Made by a program: the position numbers and the translations under genes. Positions 6,662-13,787 of a stretch of DNA of 29,164 bases are shown piece by piece (within the stretch, counting starts at the first letter, position 1; every line of letters starts with the position of its first letter). This DNA is from an uncultured Gardnerella sp. (lineage in GTDB: Bacteria > Actinomycetota > Actinomycetes > Actinomycetales > Bifidobacteriaceae). The DNA lies in contig CAMYPN010000011.1 in the NCBI GenBank assembly GCA_947292085.1, positions 1 to 29,164 on the forward strand, given 5' to 3'. Under the pieces are notes generated by a model that had not been told where the DNA came from, ran no database searches, and was given only the letters and a program-made list of their open reading frames with translations.

Positions 6662-8335
6662 ATGACTGACACCAATACTGCAATGTCTGCCGCGCAAAAT
6701 GCCGCAGAAAACGAAGCAACAGATACCGTCAATGAAATTGACACTGTTGAGCATGCCGAAATGCTACTCGCGCAAGACGAGGCAATCGCCAAGCGCGTAA
6801 ACGAAGGCGCAACTCTGGACGAAGCAATCGACCCAAGTAATAAAGAGTTTGGTCCGCAGGCTCATCCGGAGCAGGTACAGATGCGCGTTGCTAAGCGCGC
6901 GATGATGCTTAAGGAAGGCGTGCAGCCTTATCCTGTGCACCTTAACGTTACGGATACTATTGAGCAGGTGCGTGCTGATTTCGACGGCAAACTTGAAGCA
7001 GGCGAAGAAACCGATACCGAAGTTGGTATTGCAGGTCGCGTGCTTTTCTTGCGTAACGCTGGCGGCTTGTGCTTCGTTAAGCTTTCTGCCGGTGACGGTA
7101 CTACGATTCAGGCGATGGTTTCCAAGAAGGAAATTGGCGAAGAATCCATTAAGAATTTCAAGCAGATGGTTGATTTGGGCGACCATTTGTATGTTCGTGG
7201 TCGTGTGATTTCTTCCAAGACCGGCGAGCTTTCCGTATTTGCAACCGAGTGGGCGATTGCAGCTAAAGCATTGCAGCCGCTTCCAGCTTTGCACAAGGAA
7301 TTAAGCGACGATACTCGTACGCGCAAGCCTTATATTGGCATGATTGCGGACGAGAAGATTCGCGATATGGTTCGCAGGCGTTCTCACGCTGTGGCTTCTC
7401 TTCGTCGCACTTTCGACAGCCACGACTTCTTGGAAGTTGAAACCCCAATGTTGCAAACGGTTCACGGCGGTGCTGCAGCTCGTCCGTTCACAACTCACAT
7501 GAACGCTTTCGACATTGACCTTTATTTGCGCATTGCTCCGGAGCTTTTCTTGAAGCGTTGCTTGGTTGGTGGCATCGATCGCGTATTTGAAATCAACCGC
7601 GATTTTAGAAACGAAGGCGTGGACGCAACTCACGCTCCAGAGTTTACAATGCTCGAAGCTTACCAGGCTTACGGCACTTACGATACGATTGGCGCTCTTA
7701 CTAAGGAGCTGATTCAGAAGGCTGCTATCGACGCTTTCGGCTCTACCAAGGTGACTTTGCTCAACGGCGAAGAGTACGATTTTGGCGGCGAATGGAAGCA
7801 GATTACCATGTATGGCTCGCTTTCTGAGGCTTTGGGTGAGGAGATTACTCCAGAAACTTCCGTTGAGCATTTGGGCGCGATTGCAGACAAGCTTGGCGTT
7901 GAGCGCGACGACGTGGAGAATCACGGCAAGTTGGTTGAGCACTTGTGGGAGCACTTCTACGAGGATAAGCTTTACGAGCCAACGTTTGTGCGCGACTTCC
8001 CAGTGGAGACCAGCCCGCTTGTTAAGGGTCACCGCACGAAGCCTGGAATGGTTGAGAAGTGGGATTTGTACGTGCGCGGCTTTGAGCTTGCAACCGGCTA
8101 CTCCGAGCTTAACGATCCTGTTGTGCAGCGCGAGCGCTTTGTGGCTCAAGCTAAGGATGCTTTGGCTGGAGACGTTGAGGCAATGGATATTGACGAGGAC
8201 TTCATTGAGGCTCTCGGCGTCGGTATGCCTCCTGCTGGCGGCATGGGAATGGGTATTGATCGCTTGCTGATCGCTCTTACGGGCGCAACCATTCGCGAGA
8301 CGATTACCTTCCCACTCGTGAAGCCTCTTCGCTAG
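6662..8335 (+). CDS. lysS: Lysyl-tRNA synthetase, class II
   Basis: 557-residue class II aminoacyl-tRNA synthetase charging tRNA-Lys. After an Ala/Glu-rich N-terminal extension of about 85 residues comes the OB-fold anticodon-binding domain (GRVLFLRNAGGLCFVKLSAG, VRGRVISSKTGELSV). The catalytic domain then shows motif 1 (FLEVETPMLQTVHGGAAARPF), motif 2 (FEINRDFRNEGVDATHAPEF, near 310) and motif 3 (GMGMGIDRLLIALTG, near 528). ELATGYSELNDP and the C-terminal TFPLVKP are also present. The usual bacterial LysS is about 500 residues; the excess is the N-terminal extension, whose role is unknown. The start is the first ATG after a promoter-like -10, with no Shine-Dalgarno. A strong hairpin terminator follows. 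Codon use is more GC-rich than that of adnA/adnB, as expected for a highly expressed gene. Confidence 0.97.
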   Translation: MTDTNTAMSAAQNAAENEATDTVNEIDTVEHAEMLLAQDEAIAKRVNEGATLDEAIDPSNKEFGPQAHPEQVQMRVAKRAMMLKEGVQPYPVHLNVTDTIEQVRADFDGKLEAGEETDTEVGIAGRVLFLRNAGGLCFVKLSAGDGTTIQAMVSKKEIGEESIKNFKQMVDLGDHLYVRGRVISSKTGELSVFATEWAIAAKALQPLPALHKELSDDTRTRKPYIGMIADEKIRDMVRRRSHAVASLRRTFDSHDFLEVETPMLQTVHGGAAARPFTTHMNAFDIDLYLRIAPELFLKRCLVGGIDRVFEINRDFRNEGVDATHAPEFTMLEAYQAYGTYDTIGALTKELIQKAAIDAFGSTKVTLLNGEEYDFGGEWKQITMYGSLSEALGEEITPETSVEHLGAIADKLGVERDDVENHGKLVEHLWEHFYEDKLYEPTFVRDFPVETSPLVKGHRTKPGMVEKWDLYVRGFELATGYSELNDPVVQRERFVAQAKDALAGDVEAMDIDEDFIEALGVGMPPAGGMGMGIDRLLIALTGATIRETITFPLVKPLR

Positions 8336-8354
8336 TTGATAATTTTTAGTAGAT

Positions 8355-8393
8355 AAAGCCGTTGGATGTTATTTAAACATTCAGCGGCTTTTT
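8355..8393 (+). terminator. lysS intrinsic terminator
   Basis: Hairpin with outer arms AAAGCCG and CGGCTTT (one bulge) and inner ATGTT/AACAT, ending in a run of five T. It starts 19 bp after the lysS stop. Confidence 0.85.
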
Positions 8394-8417
8394 GTATGCG
8401 ATTGGTTGATGCGTAGT

Positions 8418-8559
8418 GCTCCAAACGTGAGAGCATTGTCTCGTTTTTGGAGCTGATTCGGTTGTTTACTGCTCCATTTGCGAGAGAGTGTTCTCGTAAT
8501 TGGAGGGTTTGTTATCGTTATTTGCTCCAAACGTGAGAGCCTCATCTCACATTTGGATC
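8418..8559. repeat. Palindromic repeat array, family 2 (3 copies, 53-bp period)
   Basis: Three 36-bp imperfect palindromes start at 8418, 8471 and 8524, exactly 53 bp apart, with 17-bp unrelated spacers. Each opens with GCTCCA and closes with TTGGAG or TTGGAT, with a distal stem of the GAGA/TCTC type and a 6-nt loop. Sequence differences tend to preserve pairing: unit 2 pairs CGAGA with TCTCG, unit 3 pairs TGAGA with TCTCA. No T-tract follows. The array lies between the lysS terminator and the family 3 array. Confidence 0.85.
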
Positions 8560-8597
8560 AGGTCGTAGCGCCCAGATTTTTTGCAGCTTACTTAAAA

Positions 8598-8785
8598 TGT
8601 CGAAAACACATAATCGTTTGGTGAAATCGACAAAATACGGTGTGATTTTGTCGAAAACACCAAATCAACTGGTGAAATAGACAGAATACGAGTCGAAATT
8701 GTCGAAAACATATAATCGTCCGATGTTTTCGACAAAACACAAGACAAAACTGTCGAAAACACCAAATCAACCGATGTTATCGACA
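8598..8785. repeat. Palindromic repeat array, family 3 (4 copies, 51-bp period)
   Basis: Four 35-bp palindromes start at 8598, 8649, 8700 and 8751, exactly 51 bp apart, with 16-bp spacers. All start TGTCGAAAACA and end with GACA. Unit 3 is a perfect dyad, TGTCGAAAACAT with ATGTTTTCGACA around an 11-nt loop. In units 1 and 2 the CAC/GTG pair replaces CAT/ATG, a paired substitution. Because 51 is a multiple of three, the array leaves spurious repetitive open frames on the minus strand. It ends about 110 bp upstream of gpmA. Confidence 0.88.
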
Positions 8786-8853
8786 TTTTCTATTGATTGC
8801 CAAAAATATTTAATATACGTTTAAGCATGTCGTCGCGCACGCGTCTGGAGGGT

Positions 8854-8882
8854 TTGAGCCTGTCGTCGTAAGGCGTTAATAG
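8854..8882 (+). promoter_or_regulatory. Possible gpmA promoter
   Basis: TTGAGC at 8854-8859 and TAATAG at 8877-8882 with 17-bp spacing; predicted start about 8889, giving a leader of roughly 5 nt before the gpmA ATG. The -10 is poor, so this is tentative. TGTCGTCG occurs twice nearby (8828-8835 and 8860-8867). Confidence 0.35.
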
Positions 8883-8893
8883 ACTGGGTAATT

Positions 8894-9634
8894 ATGACAT
8901 ACAAATTAGTATTGCTCCGACATGGTCAGAGCGCATGGAATAAGACCAATCAGTTCACTGGTTGGGTTGATGTACCGCTGACTGAGCAGGGTGTTGAGGA
9001 AGCTAAGCATGGTGGCGAGCTTCTTAAAGAGAAGAACGTTCTTCCAGACATCGTGTTCACTTCTTTGCTTCGTCGCGCTATCAACACCGCGAATTACGCG
9101 CTTGATGCAGCCGACCGCCTTTGGATTCCAGTTCGTCGCAGCTGGCGTTTGAACGAGCGTCATTATGGTGCTTTGCAAGGCAAGAACAAGTCTGAGATTC
9201 GTCAGGAATATGGCGATGAGAAGTTCATGATTTGGCGTCGTTCTTACGCAACTCCACCTCCTGAGATTGATCCAAACGATGAGTATTCTCAGACGAATGA
9301 TCCTCGTTACGCAGGCGATCCAGTTCCAGAAACTGAGGCTTTGGCAAACGTTGTGACTCGTGTAACTCCTTACTGGGAATCAGATATTATTCCAGAGCTT
9401 AAGTCCGGCAAGACTGTGATGATTGCTGCTCACGGCAACAGCTTGCGCGCAATCGTTAAGATGCTTGACAACTTGAGCGAGGAAGAGATTTCCAAGGTGA
9501 ATATTCCAACTGCTATTCCTCTGCTTTACGAGTTGGATGAGAACTTCAAGCCAATCAAGCCTCGCGGTGAGTATTTGGATCCAGAAGCTGCTGCTGCCGG
9601 CGCTGCCGCTGTTGCTGCTCAGGGTCAGAAGTGA
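8894..9634 (+). CDS. gpmA: 2,3-bisphosphoglycerate-dependent phosphoglycerate mutase
   Basis: 246-residue histidine phosphatase-superfamily enzyme that interconverts 3- and 2-phosphoglycerate in lower glycolysis (the bifid shunt in Bifidobacteriaceae). The catalytic motif [10 protein letters not shown] places the phospho-His at residue 10; the second catalytic His is H180 in [11 protein letters not shown], and the acid is E88 in [11 protein letters not shown]. Length and spacing are typical of the dimeric/tetrameric bacterial enzyme. The C-terminus has an Ala/Gly-rich tail (about residues 230-243). Codon use is strongly biased, consistent with high expression. No clear Shine-Dalgarno precedes the ATG. 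Its location beside phoU and a SenX3-like kinase resembles gpm1-senX3 in mycobacteria. Confidence 0.97.
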   Translation: MTYKLVLLRHGQSAWNKTNQFTGWVDVPLTEQGVEEAKHGGELLKEKNVLPDIVFTSLLRRAINTANYALDAADRLWIPVRRSWRLNERHYGALQGKNKSEIRQEYGDEKFMIWRRSYATPPPEIDPNDEYSQTNDPRYAGDPVPETEALANVVTRVTPYWESDIIPELKSGKTVMIAAHGNSLRAIVKMLDNLSEEEISKVNIPTAIPLLYELDENFKPIKPRGEYLDPEAAAAGAAAVAAQGQK

Positions 9635-9680
9635 GACTGATTAGCTGGCTTTGGTTAGCTTAATTTGGTTTTAAAAATAA

Positions 9681-9717
9681 AAGTAGGTCTGCAATTGATT
9701 TGCAGGCCTACTTTTTT
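9681..9717. terminator. Strong, probably bidirectional terminator between gpmA and phoU
   Basis: Stem of about 14 bp: AAGTAGGTCTGCAA pairs with TTGCAGGCCTACTT (one G-T pair), followed by a T-run for gpmA and preceded by an A-run that serves phoU on the minus strand. The two genes converge here. Confidence 0.9.
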
Positions 9718-9786
9718 ATCTTCATGCGCGCTTTAACTGAGCTTAAAACTGCACAGCGCGCTACCGGCACTGCCGTATTAAGTGCA

Positions 9787-10467
9787 TTAAGCCACAACCG
9801 TATCTTTATCTGGTTCTGGCTTCTTTGATGGATCGAATCCCGAAACTATAAACACAATTTGTCTTGAAACGGCAACGCAATGGTCTCCAATTCGCTCAAT
9901 AAAACGACTAAGCAGAATCACGTCGATTAGCTGCCTGCGCGTACCTTCCCAATTTTCGCCTTCTACTAGTTCAAAAATTTTTTCGTGCAGTTTATCAAGC
10001 GCGTCATCTCCAGCAATAATAGTTTCCGCCATTTGCACGTCGCGATTCACAACCATGCTGGTTAGTCGCTCTGAAAGTACGTGTAAGAAGTTGATCATTT
10101 CCACAATAGTTTCACGTGCTTCTTGCGGTATTGCAGAATCTGGCCACGTACGTCTTGCAATTTGTGCTACGTGACTTGTTAAGTCTCCCATACGTTCGAA
10201 AGTTGCGGCTAAGCGCATAGTGGCTACGACTTCTCTCAAATCCGTTGCTACAGGATTTTGACGAGCGAGTAGCGTCAAGCATTGATCGATAGTGCTTGCT
10301 TCTAAAGCGTCTAAATTCGCATCACCGTCTATAACAGTTTGAGCAGCGTCCAAATCGGCGTTTACTAACGCGTCGCCGGCATCGTTCATAGATTTTGCTA
10401 CAAGTTGTGCCATGCGTTCGAGGTTTGTAGCTACGGCCTTCATTTCTTCGTTGAAAATCACTCGCAT
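9787..10467 (-). CDS. phoU: Phosphate-signalling regulator PhoU
   Basis: 226-residue all-helical protein with two PhoU repeats. The first contains DLREVVATMRLAATFERMGDLTSHVAQIARR and the second LLSRFIERIGDHCVAVSRQIVF; the E-RMGD and E-RIGDH segments are the metal-binding signatures. PhoU links phosphate transport (Pst) to a PhoR/SenX3-type sensor kinase and represses the phosphate-starvation response. The ribosome binding site AAAGGA lies 7 nt before the ATG on the minus strand. The gene is divergent from a SenX3-like kinase that has lost its phosphoacceptor His. No pst genes are in the window. The C-terminus ends in a charged KKPEPDKD tail. Confidence 0.95.
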   Translation of the reverse strand: MRVIFNEEMKAVATNLERMAQLVAKSMNDAGDALVNADLDAAQTVIDGDANLDALEASTIDQCLTLLARQNPVATDLREVVATMRLAATFERMGDLTSHVAQIARRTWPDSAIPQEARETIVEMINFLHVLSERLTSMVVNRDVQMAETIIAGDDALDKLHEKIFELVEGENWEGTRRQLIDVILLSRFIERIGDHCVAVSRQIVFIVSGFDPSKKPEPDKDTVVA

Positions 10468-10546
10468 GGTTAGTCCTTTCTTCGATTTGCGCTACTTTGG
10501 CAAATGTTCGGCAAAATTTTGCGGATATCGTTAAATACCCACATAT

Positions 10547-10591
10547 ATTATAAACTATGCCGTGCTGTTAGATGAGTTATTAGATGAGTTA
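10547..10591 (-). promoter_or_regulatory. phoU promoter with tandem 12-bp repeat over the -35 region
   Basis: On the minus strand a perfect TATAAT lies at 10552-10547. At 10568-10591, just upstream, TAACTCATCTAA occurs twice in direct tandem (period 12 bp), covering where the -35 should be. No consensus -35 is present. This layout resembles activator-dependent promoters such as Pho-box promoters. The repeats also lie about 90 bp upstream of the divergent kinase gene. Confidence 0.6.
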
Positions 10592-10678
10592 TTATCTATC
10601 TGCTTATTTATTCTTTGCGCGTTTATTTAAGCGATGGCAAGAATAGCAATATGAACAGAAATATGAGAATATTATATT

Positions 10679-11998
10679 ATGCCTATTGATTCTTCCGCAT
10701 TAGTTTTTGTAGCGTTTGCTGCTCTGGCTTTGTGTGTGCTTATTGGGCTTTTTGTTTTGATGTCTGATTATATTGCTGGTATTTTTCGCTGGATTTTTCG
10801 CAAATTTTCTAAGCTCGCTGAAAATCTAACAAAGTTTAGTAATTTACTAGGTTTTTCGTTTACTAAGCGAAATAAATTGTTGGATGATGACAGTGTTGCA
10901 GAAGACTTGAGTTCTGATGCTCAATCTGTTCTTGCTATGTTACGTTCTGCAACGATTGTTGTTGATTCTGATGACGAGGTTATTCGTGCAAGTTCGGAAG
11001 CTTATACTTTTGGTGTTGTACTTGATGATGCTATTGTGCAGCCTCGTATTCTTGAAGCTATACGTTTCGTGCGTGAAAAAGGTGGAAGTGAACGTTTTTC
11101 GCTTATTACTTCTACTCCAACGAGATATATTACGGTTAAAGAAGATTTTCCTGTTTCTTCAGAAGATTTAAAAAGCTCTTCGTACGTTTTAGATGATTCG
11201 AAAACTTCTACGGTTACTAGACCGAATTGGCTTACTGTTACTGTTGGTTGTGTTGGCAGTGGAATAGTTGTTGTGATTCTTGAAGATACAAGTGCAGCAC
11301 AACGTTTTGCGCAAACGCGCGATGATTTTATTACTAACGTTTCTGAGCAGCTTATGAGTTCCACACGCACTATTTGCAATCTTACGAAAGTTTTGCAGAA
11401 CGAACACGTTACAGAAGAAAAAGTTAAGGAAGTTGCTAAAGTTACTGGTAAATCTTCCGAGCGTCTCGAGCATATGCTGGAAGATCTACTGCTTTTGATG
11501 CGTGCACAAGATCCTATAGATGAGGATCGTGCTGACGTAGTTTGTGTTTCCGATGAGTTGCTTAAAGTAAAGGAACAAGTTGCTGACTTGGCTGTTTCCT
11601 GCTCTGTGAGAATAAATATGAAAGTTGATTCTTCTTTGCGAGTACGTGGCTCTGCAGAACAGATACGCGCAGCTGTGAGAAAACTTGTTGAAAATGCTTT
11701 AGTTTATTCACGTCCCGATAGTGTTGTTTCGATTTCTGCTTCGGAATCAGCCGATTGCTTGTATGCAGTTATAAGAGTAGTAGATAGAGGTGTTGGTATT
11801 GCTATAGAAGATCAGCCTCGAGTTTTTGAAAGATTCTATCGTTCTGATAATCAAAATAATCGTAGCGACAATGGCGTGGGATTGGGTTTGGCAATTGCTA
11901 AGCATGTTGCGTTAGCTCATCATGGAAGCATTACATTGTGGAGTAGACCTGGTAATGGAACTACAGTAAGTTTTGCAATACCGTTGTGTAAAGATTAA
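10679..11998 (+). CDS. senX3: SenX3-like sensor histidine kinase lacking the phosphoacceptor His
   Basis: 439 residues, resembling actinobacterial SenX3. There is one N-terminal membrane segment (about 9-31), a PAS-like region (about 85-210, beginning RSATIVVDSDDEVIRAS), a dimerisation helix pair (about 212-275) and a HATPase domain. ATP-binding boxes are intact: N-box LVENALVYS, G1 DRGVGIAIEDQPRVFERFYR, G2 GVGLGLAIAKHVALAHHG. The H-box is not: where relatives read NVSHELxTP, this protein reads NVSEQLMSST, so the His is Glu at residue 223 (codon 11345-11347). It may be a pseudokinase, for example a phosphatase, an ATP-binding scaffold or a PhoU partner. No response regulator follows, unlike senX3-regX3. 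No Shine-Dalgarno precedes the ATG. Confidence 0.88.
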   Translation: MPIDSSALVFVAFAALALCVLIGLFVLMSDYIAGIFRWIFRKFSKLAENLTKFSNLLGFSFTKRNKLLDDDSVAEDLSSDAQSVLAMLRSATIVVDSDDEVIRASSEAYTFGVVLDDAIVQPRILEAIRFVREKGGSERFSLITSTPTRYITVKEDFPVSSEDLKSSSYVLDDSKTSTVTRPNWLTVTVGCVGSGIVVVILEDTSAAQRFAQTRDDFITNVSEQLMSSTRTICNLTKVLQNEHVTEEKVKEVAKVTGKSSERLEHMLEDLLLLMRAQDPIDEDRADVVCVSDELLKVKEQVADLAVSCSVRINMKVDSSLRVRGSAEQIRAAVRKLVENALVYSRPDSVVSISASESADCLYAVIRVVDRGVGIAIEDQPRVFERFYRSDNQNNRSDNGVGLGLAIAKHVALAHHGSITLWSRPGNGTTVSFAIPLCKD

Positions 11999-12036
11999 GT
12001 ATTTGAATTAAGTATTTGATAATTACGTCTAAATAA

Positions 12037-12303
12037 TTACTTTCCGAGGCGACGGTAGTCCCAGCGATCGAAGTGTTCCCAAATAAGCATTAGCAAGCCA
12101 ATAATAAATCCAAAAACGCAAACTATAACAGCCATCCATGGTACAAGATTTAGCAGCTTTAAAATGAATACAACAACAGTTGCTATTAGCCATACAAAAG
12201 TACCCATAAAAAATGCTTTAAACAAGTCTACGCGGAGCGGTTTAGGTGCTTCTTTACGCGCATCTGGATTAATTATGGGTGCAAACTTCATACAACTAAC
12301 CAT
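12037..12303 (-). CDS. DUF2530 family small membrane protein
   Basis: 88 residues with two transmembrane helices (about 32-51 and 57-75), preceded by the conserved PKPLRVDLFKAFFMGTFVWLI block typical of actinobacterial DUF2530 proteins. It ends in a short basic cytosolic tail (WDYRRLGK). No function is established for the family. An internal ATG at residue 5 (MKFAPIINP) is an equally good start; neither has a clear ribosome binding site. The gene converges on the SenX3-like kinase, with 38 bp between the two stops and no convincing terminator hairpin between them. Confidence 0.75.
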   Translation of the reverse strand: MVSCMKFAPIINPDARKEAPKPLRVDLFKAFFMGTFVWLIATVVVFILKLLNLVPWMAVIVCVFGFIIGLLMLIWEHFDRWDYRRLGK

Positions 12304-12526
12304 ACAACGTGCAGTGACTTAGTGTCGAGTTTTAGTAATTCATATTGATTAATTCTTTAATACTTAAGTAAGTTAGCGTGTCGTTTCTATCCGCGCCACG
12401 TTGTAAACTTTCGAATTGTTGACAGCAAGTATGCTGATTTATTCATTTACTTGTGTGTTAATTTTCGTAGCGCAGTAATGCAAATACGAGATTATAGCTG
12501 AAACATACTGTAGGAGTAGTTCTTAT

Positions 12527-13540
12527 ATGAGACATGCCGCACATGGTGCAAAGAAAGCAGCAGGGCGCGTTGATTCGCCTTTGTCGCTTTTTTCTGCTGC
12601 GCGCGGAACTCATGGTGCTTCTCATGGTTTGCGCTCTAAGCAGCATCTGCTTGGGCTTGCTACTAGCAATGGTGCTGTAGTTGAGTTAAGTGAAGATGTT
12701 GCTCGTCGTATAGATGAGGTTATTCCTCGTACTCGTCGTGAGATTCGTCTTGAGCGTCTTGCTGCAGAGCGTCGAAATCGTTTAATTGTTTCTACTTCTC
12801 TGATTGCTGCTTTTGGTGCTGTTGCTGCGTCAATGTCTTTAGCTAAGACAAATAGTTCTGATTTGCGTGTTGATGGAGCACATTCGACTTTATCTACGCT
12901 TTCTTACGATGTTAATGCTGCTCCTGCTTCGCGTTCTACTCAGCGCGAGAGCATTGAAGAGTCTTTGCGAGATATTGATAATGCTGTTTCGGCAATGGAT
13001 CCGAATTCTTCTAATACGGTTTCTACTGTTTCGCCAGTTAGTACTAAATGGGATTTTGGTTCAAATTCAGGTTTTGATTTAGCTCAGCTTTCTCGTTCTA
13101 ATGCGAATAATCCTCTTGTAGCTGATTTAATGGATTTGGATGCTAATATTCTTCCTAAAGGATTTAACCCGAATCATGGTACGGGCGATATAGGCAATGC
13201 TTATTCCTTCAGCCAGTGCACCTGGTGGGTTTATATCCGTCGTCATCAGCTTGGTTTGCCAGTTGGATCTCATTTTGGTAATGGTGGTTCCTGGGCTAAC
13301 AGCGCACGTCAGCTTGGTTATTGGGTTGATCGTACTCCGCGTCACGTTGGCGATATTATGGTGTTTGCTCCAGGTCAGTTTGGTTCTGATCGTACTTGTG
13401 GACATGTTGCTGTTGTTGAAAAGATTAATCCTGATGGCTCTATTGAGACTTCAGAATGTGGTGCTATTTTTGCTGGAAAACCATTCTCACGTACTTTCTC
13501 AGCAAGCCAGGCTGCTTCATTACAGTTTATTCACTACTAA
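12527..13540 (+). CDS. Membrane-anchored CHAP-domain peptidoglycan hydrolase
   Basis: 337 residues. The first 85 are basic and presumably cytosolic, followed by a single transmembrane segment (about 86-105, VSTSLIAAFGAVAASMSLA) and a Ser/Asn-rich extracytoplasmic linker (about 106-210). A C-terminal CHAP domain covers about 222-337. Catalytic Cys is C231 (FSQCTWWVYIRR), His is H293 (CGHVAVVEKI), and the third polar residue is probably E310 (IETSE). CHAP enzymes cleave peptidoglycan peptides as amidases or endopeptidases, so a role in cell separation or wall remodelling is likely. No wall-binding repeats are present. TAGGAG at 12511-12516 lies 10 nt from the ATG. A hairpin terminator follows at about 13566. 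Confidence 0.9.
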   Translation: MRHAAHGAKKAAGRVDSPLSLFSAARGTHGASHGLRSKQHLLGLATSNGAVVELSEDVARRIDEVIPRTRREIRLERLAAERRNRLIVSTSLIAAFGAVAASMSLAKTNSSDLRVDGAHSTLSTLSYDVNAAPASRSTQRESIEESLRDIDNAVSAMDPNSSNTVSTVSPVSTKWDFGSNSGFDLAQLSRSNANNPLVADLMDLDANILPKGFNPNHGTGDIGNAYSFSQCTWWVYIRRHQLGLPVGSHFGNGGSWANSARQLGYWVDRTPRHVGDIMVFAPGQFGSDRTCGHVAVVEKINPDGSIETSECGAIFAGKPFSRTFSASQAASLQFIHY

Positions 13541-13565
13541 TATTTGATAATAGTTGAAAGCAGCT

Positions 13566-13588
13566 TAAAAGCAGCTAGCTTTTTATTA
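13566..13588 (+). terminator. Probable terminator after the CHAP gene
   Basis: Perfect 6-bp stem AAAAGC/GCTTTT with loop AGCTA and a following T-rich run, 26 bp past the CHAP stop. The stem is short and AT-rich. Confidence 0.55.
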
Positions 13589-13671
13589 TTTCTTATTTTT
13601 TATTATTTGCTTTTCTGTACAAAATTTTTGCTTTGTTTTTGCACTTTTATCCACTGCGTTGCTGTTAGTTA

Positions 13672-13680
13672 TGCTATAAA
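13672..13680 (+). promoter_or_regulatory. Possible extended -10 promoter for the Pr6Pr gene
   Basis: TGCTATAAA fits the extended -10 form TGN-TATAAT with one mismatch. It would give a leader of about 100 nt before the ATG at 13788. No -35 is evident. Confidence 0.4.
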
Positions 13681-13787
13681 TATTGAATTATTGCATCCGC
13701 TAATTGTTTTGTCAGCTTTTAAAGTTGCATGATTTACTGTTTGCGGTTTGCTACATTACGGTGCGTGACGTTTGAAAGTGAGATTAT

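Noticed and set aside
7301..8149. 282-residue minus-strand ORF opposite lysS
   Set aside because: Shadow of a highly biased coding sequence; no family features and no ribosome binding site.
8598..8785. CRISPR array
   Set aside because: Repeat-spacer geometry is superficially similar, but the repeats are imperfect, long palindromes, the spacers are only 16 bp and partly resemble each other, and there are no cas genes in the window.
8588..8786. Two overlapping minus-strand ORFs of about 60 residues with a 17-residue repeat
   Set aside because: They arise because the 51-bp repeat period is divisible by three; composition is Phe/Cys/His-rich and neither has a ribosome binding site.
10651..10689. 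12-codon ORF overlapping the start of the SenX3-like kinase gene
   Set aside because: Could be a coupling leader peptide, but it has no ribosome binding site and such short frames are expected by chance here.
13544..13732. 62-residue hydrophobic ORF after the CHAP gene
   Set aside because: AT-rich sequence commonly gives Leu/Phe-rich frames; it spans a hairpin terminator and has no ribosome binding site.
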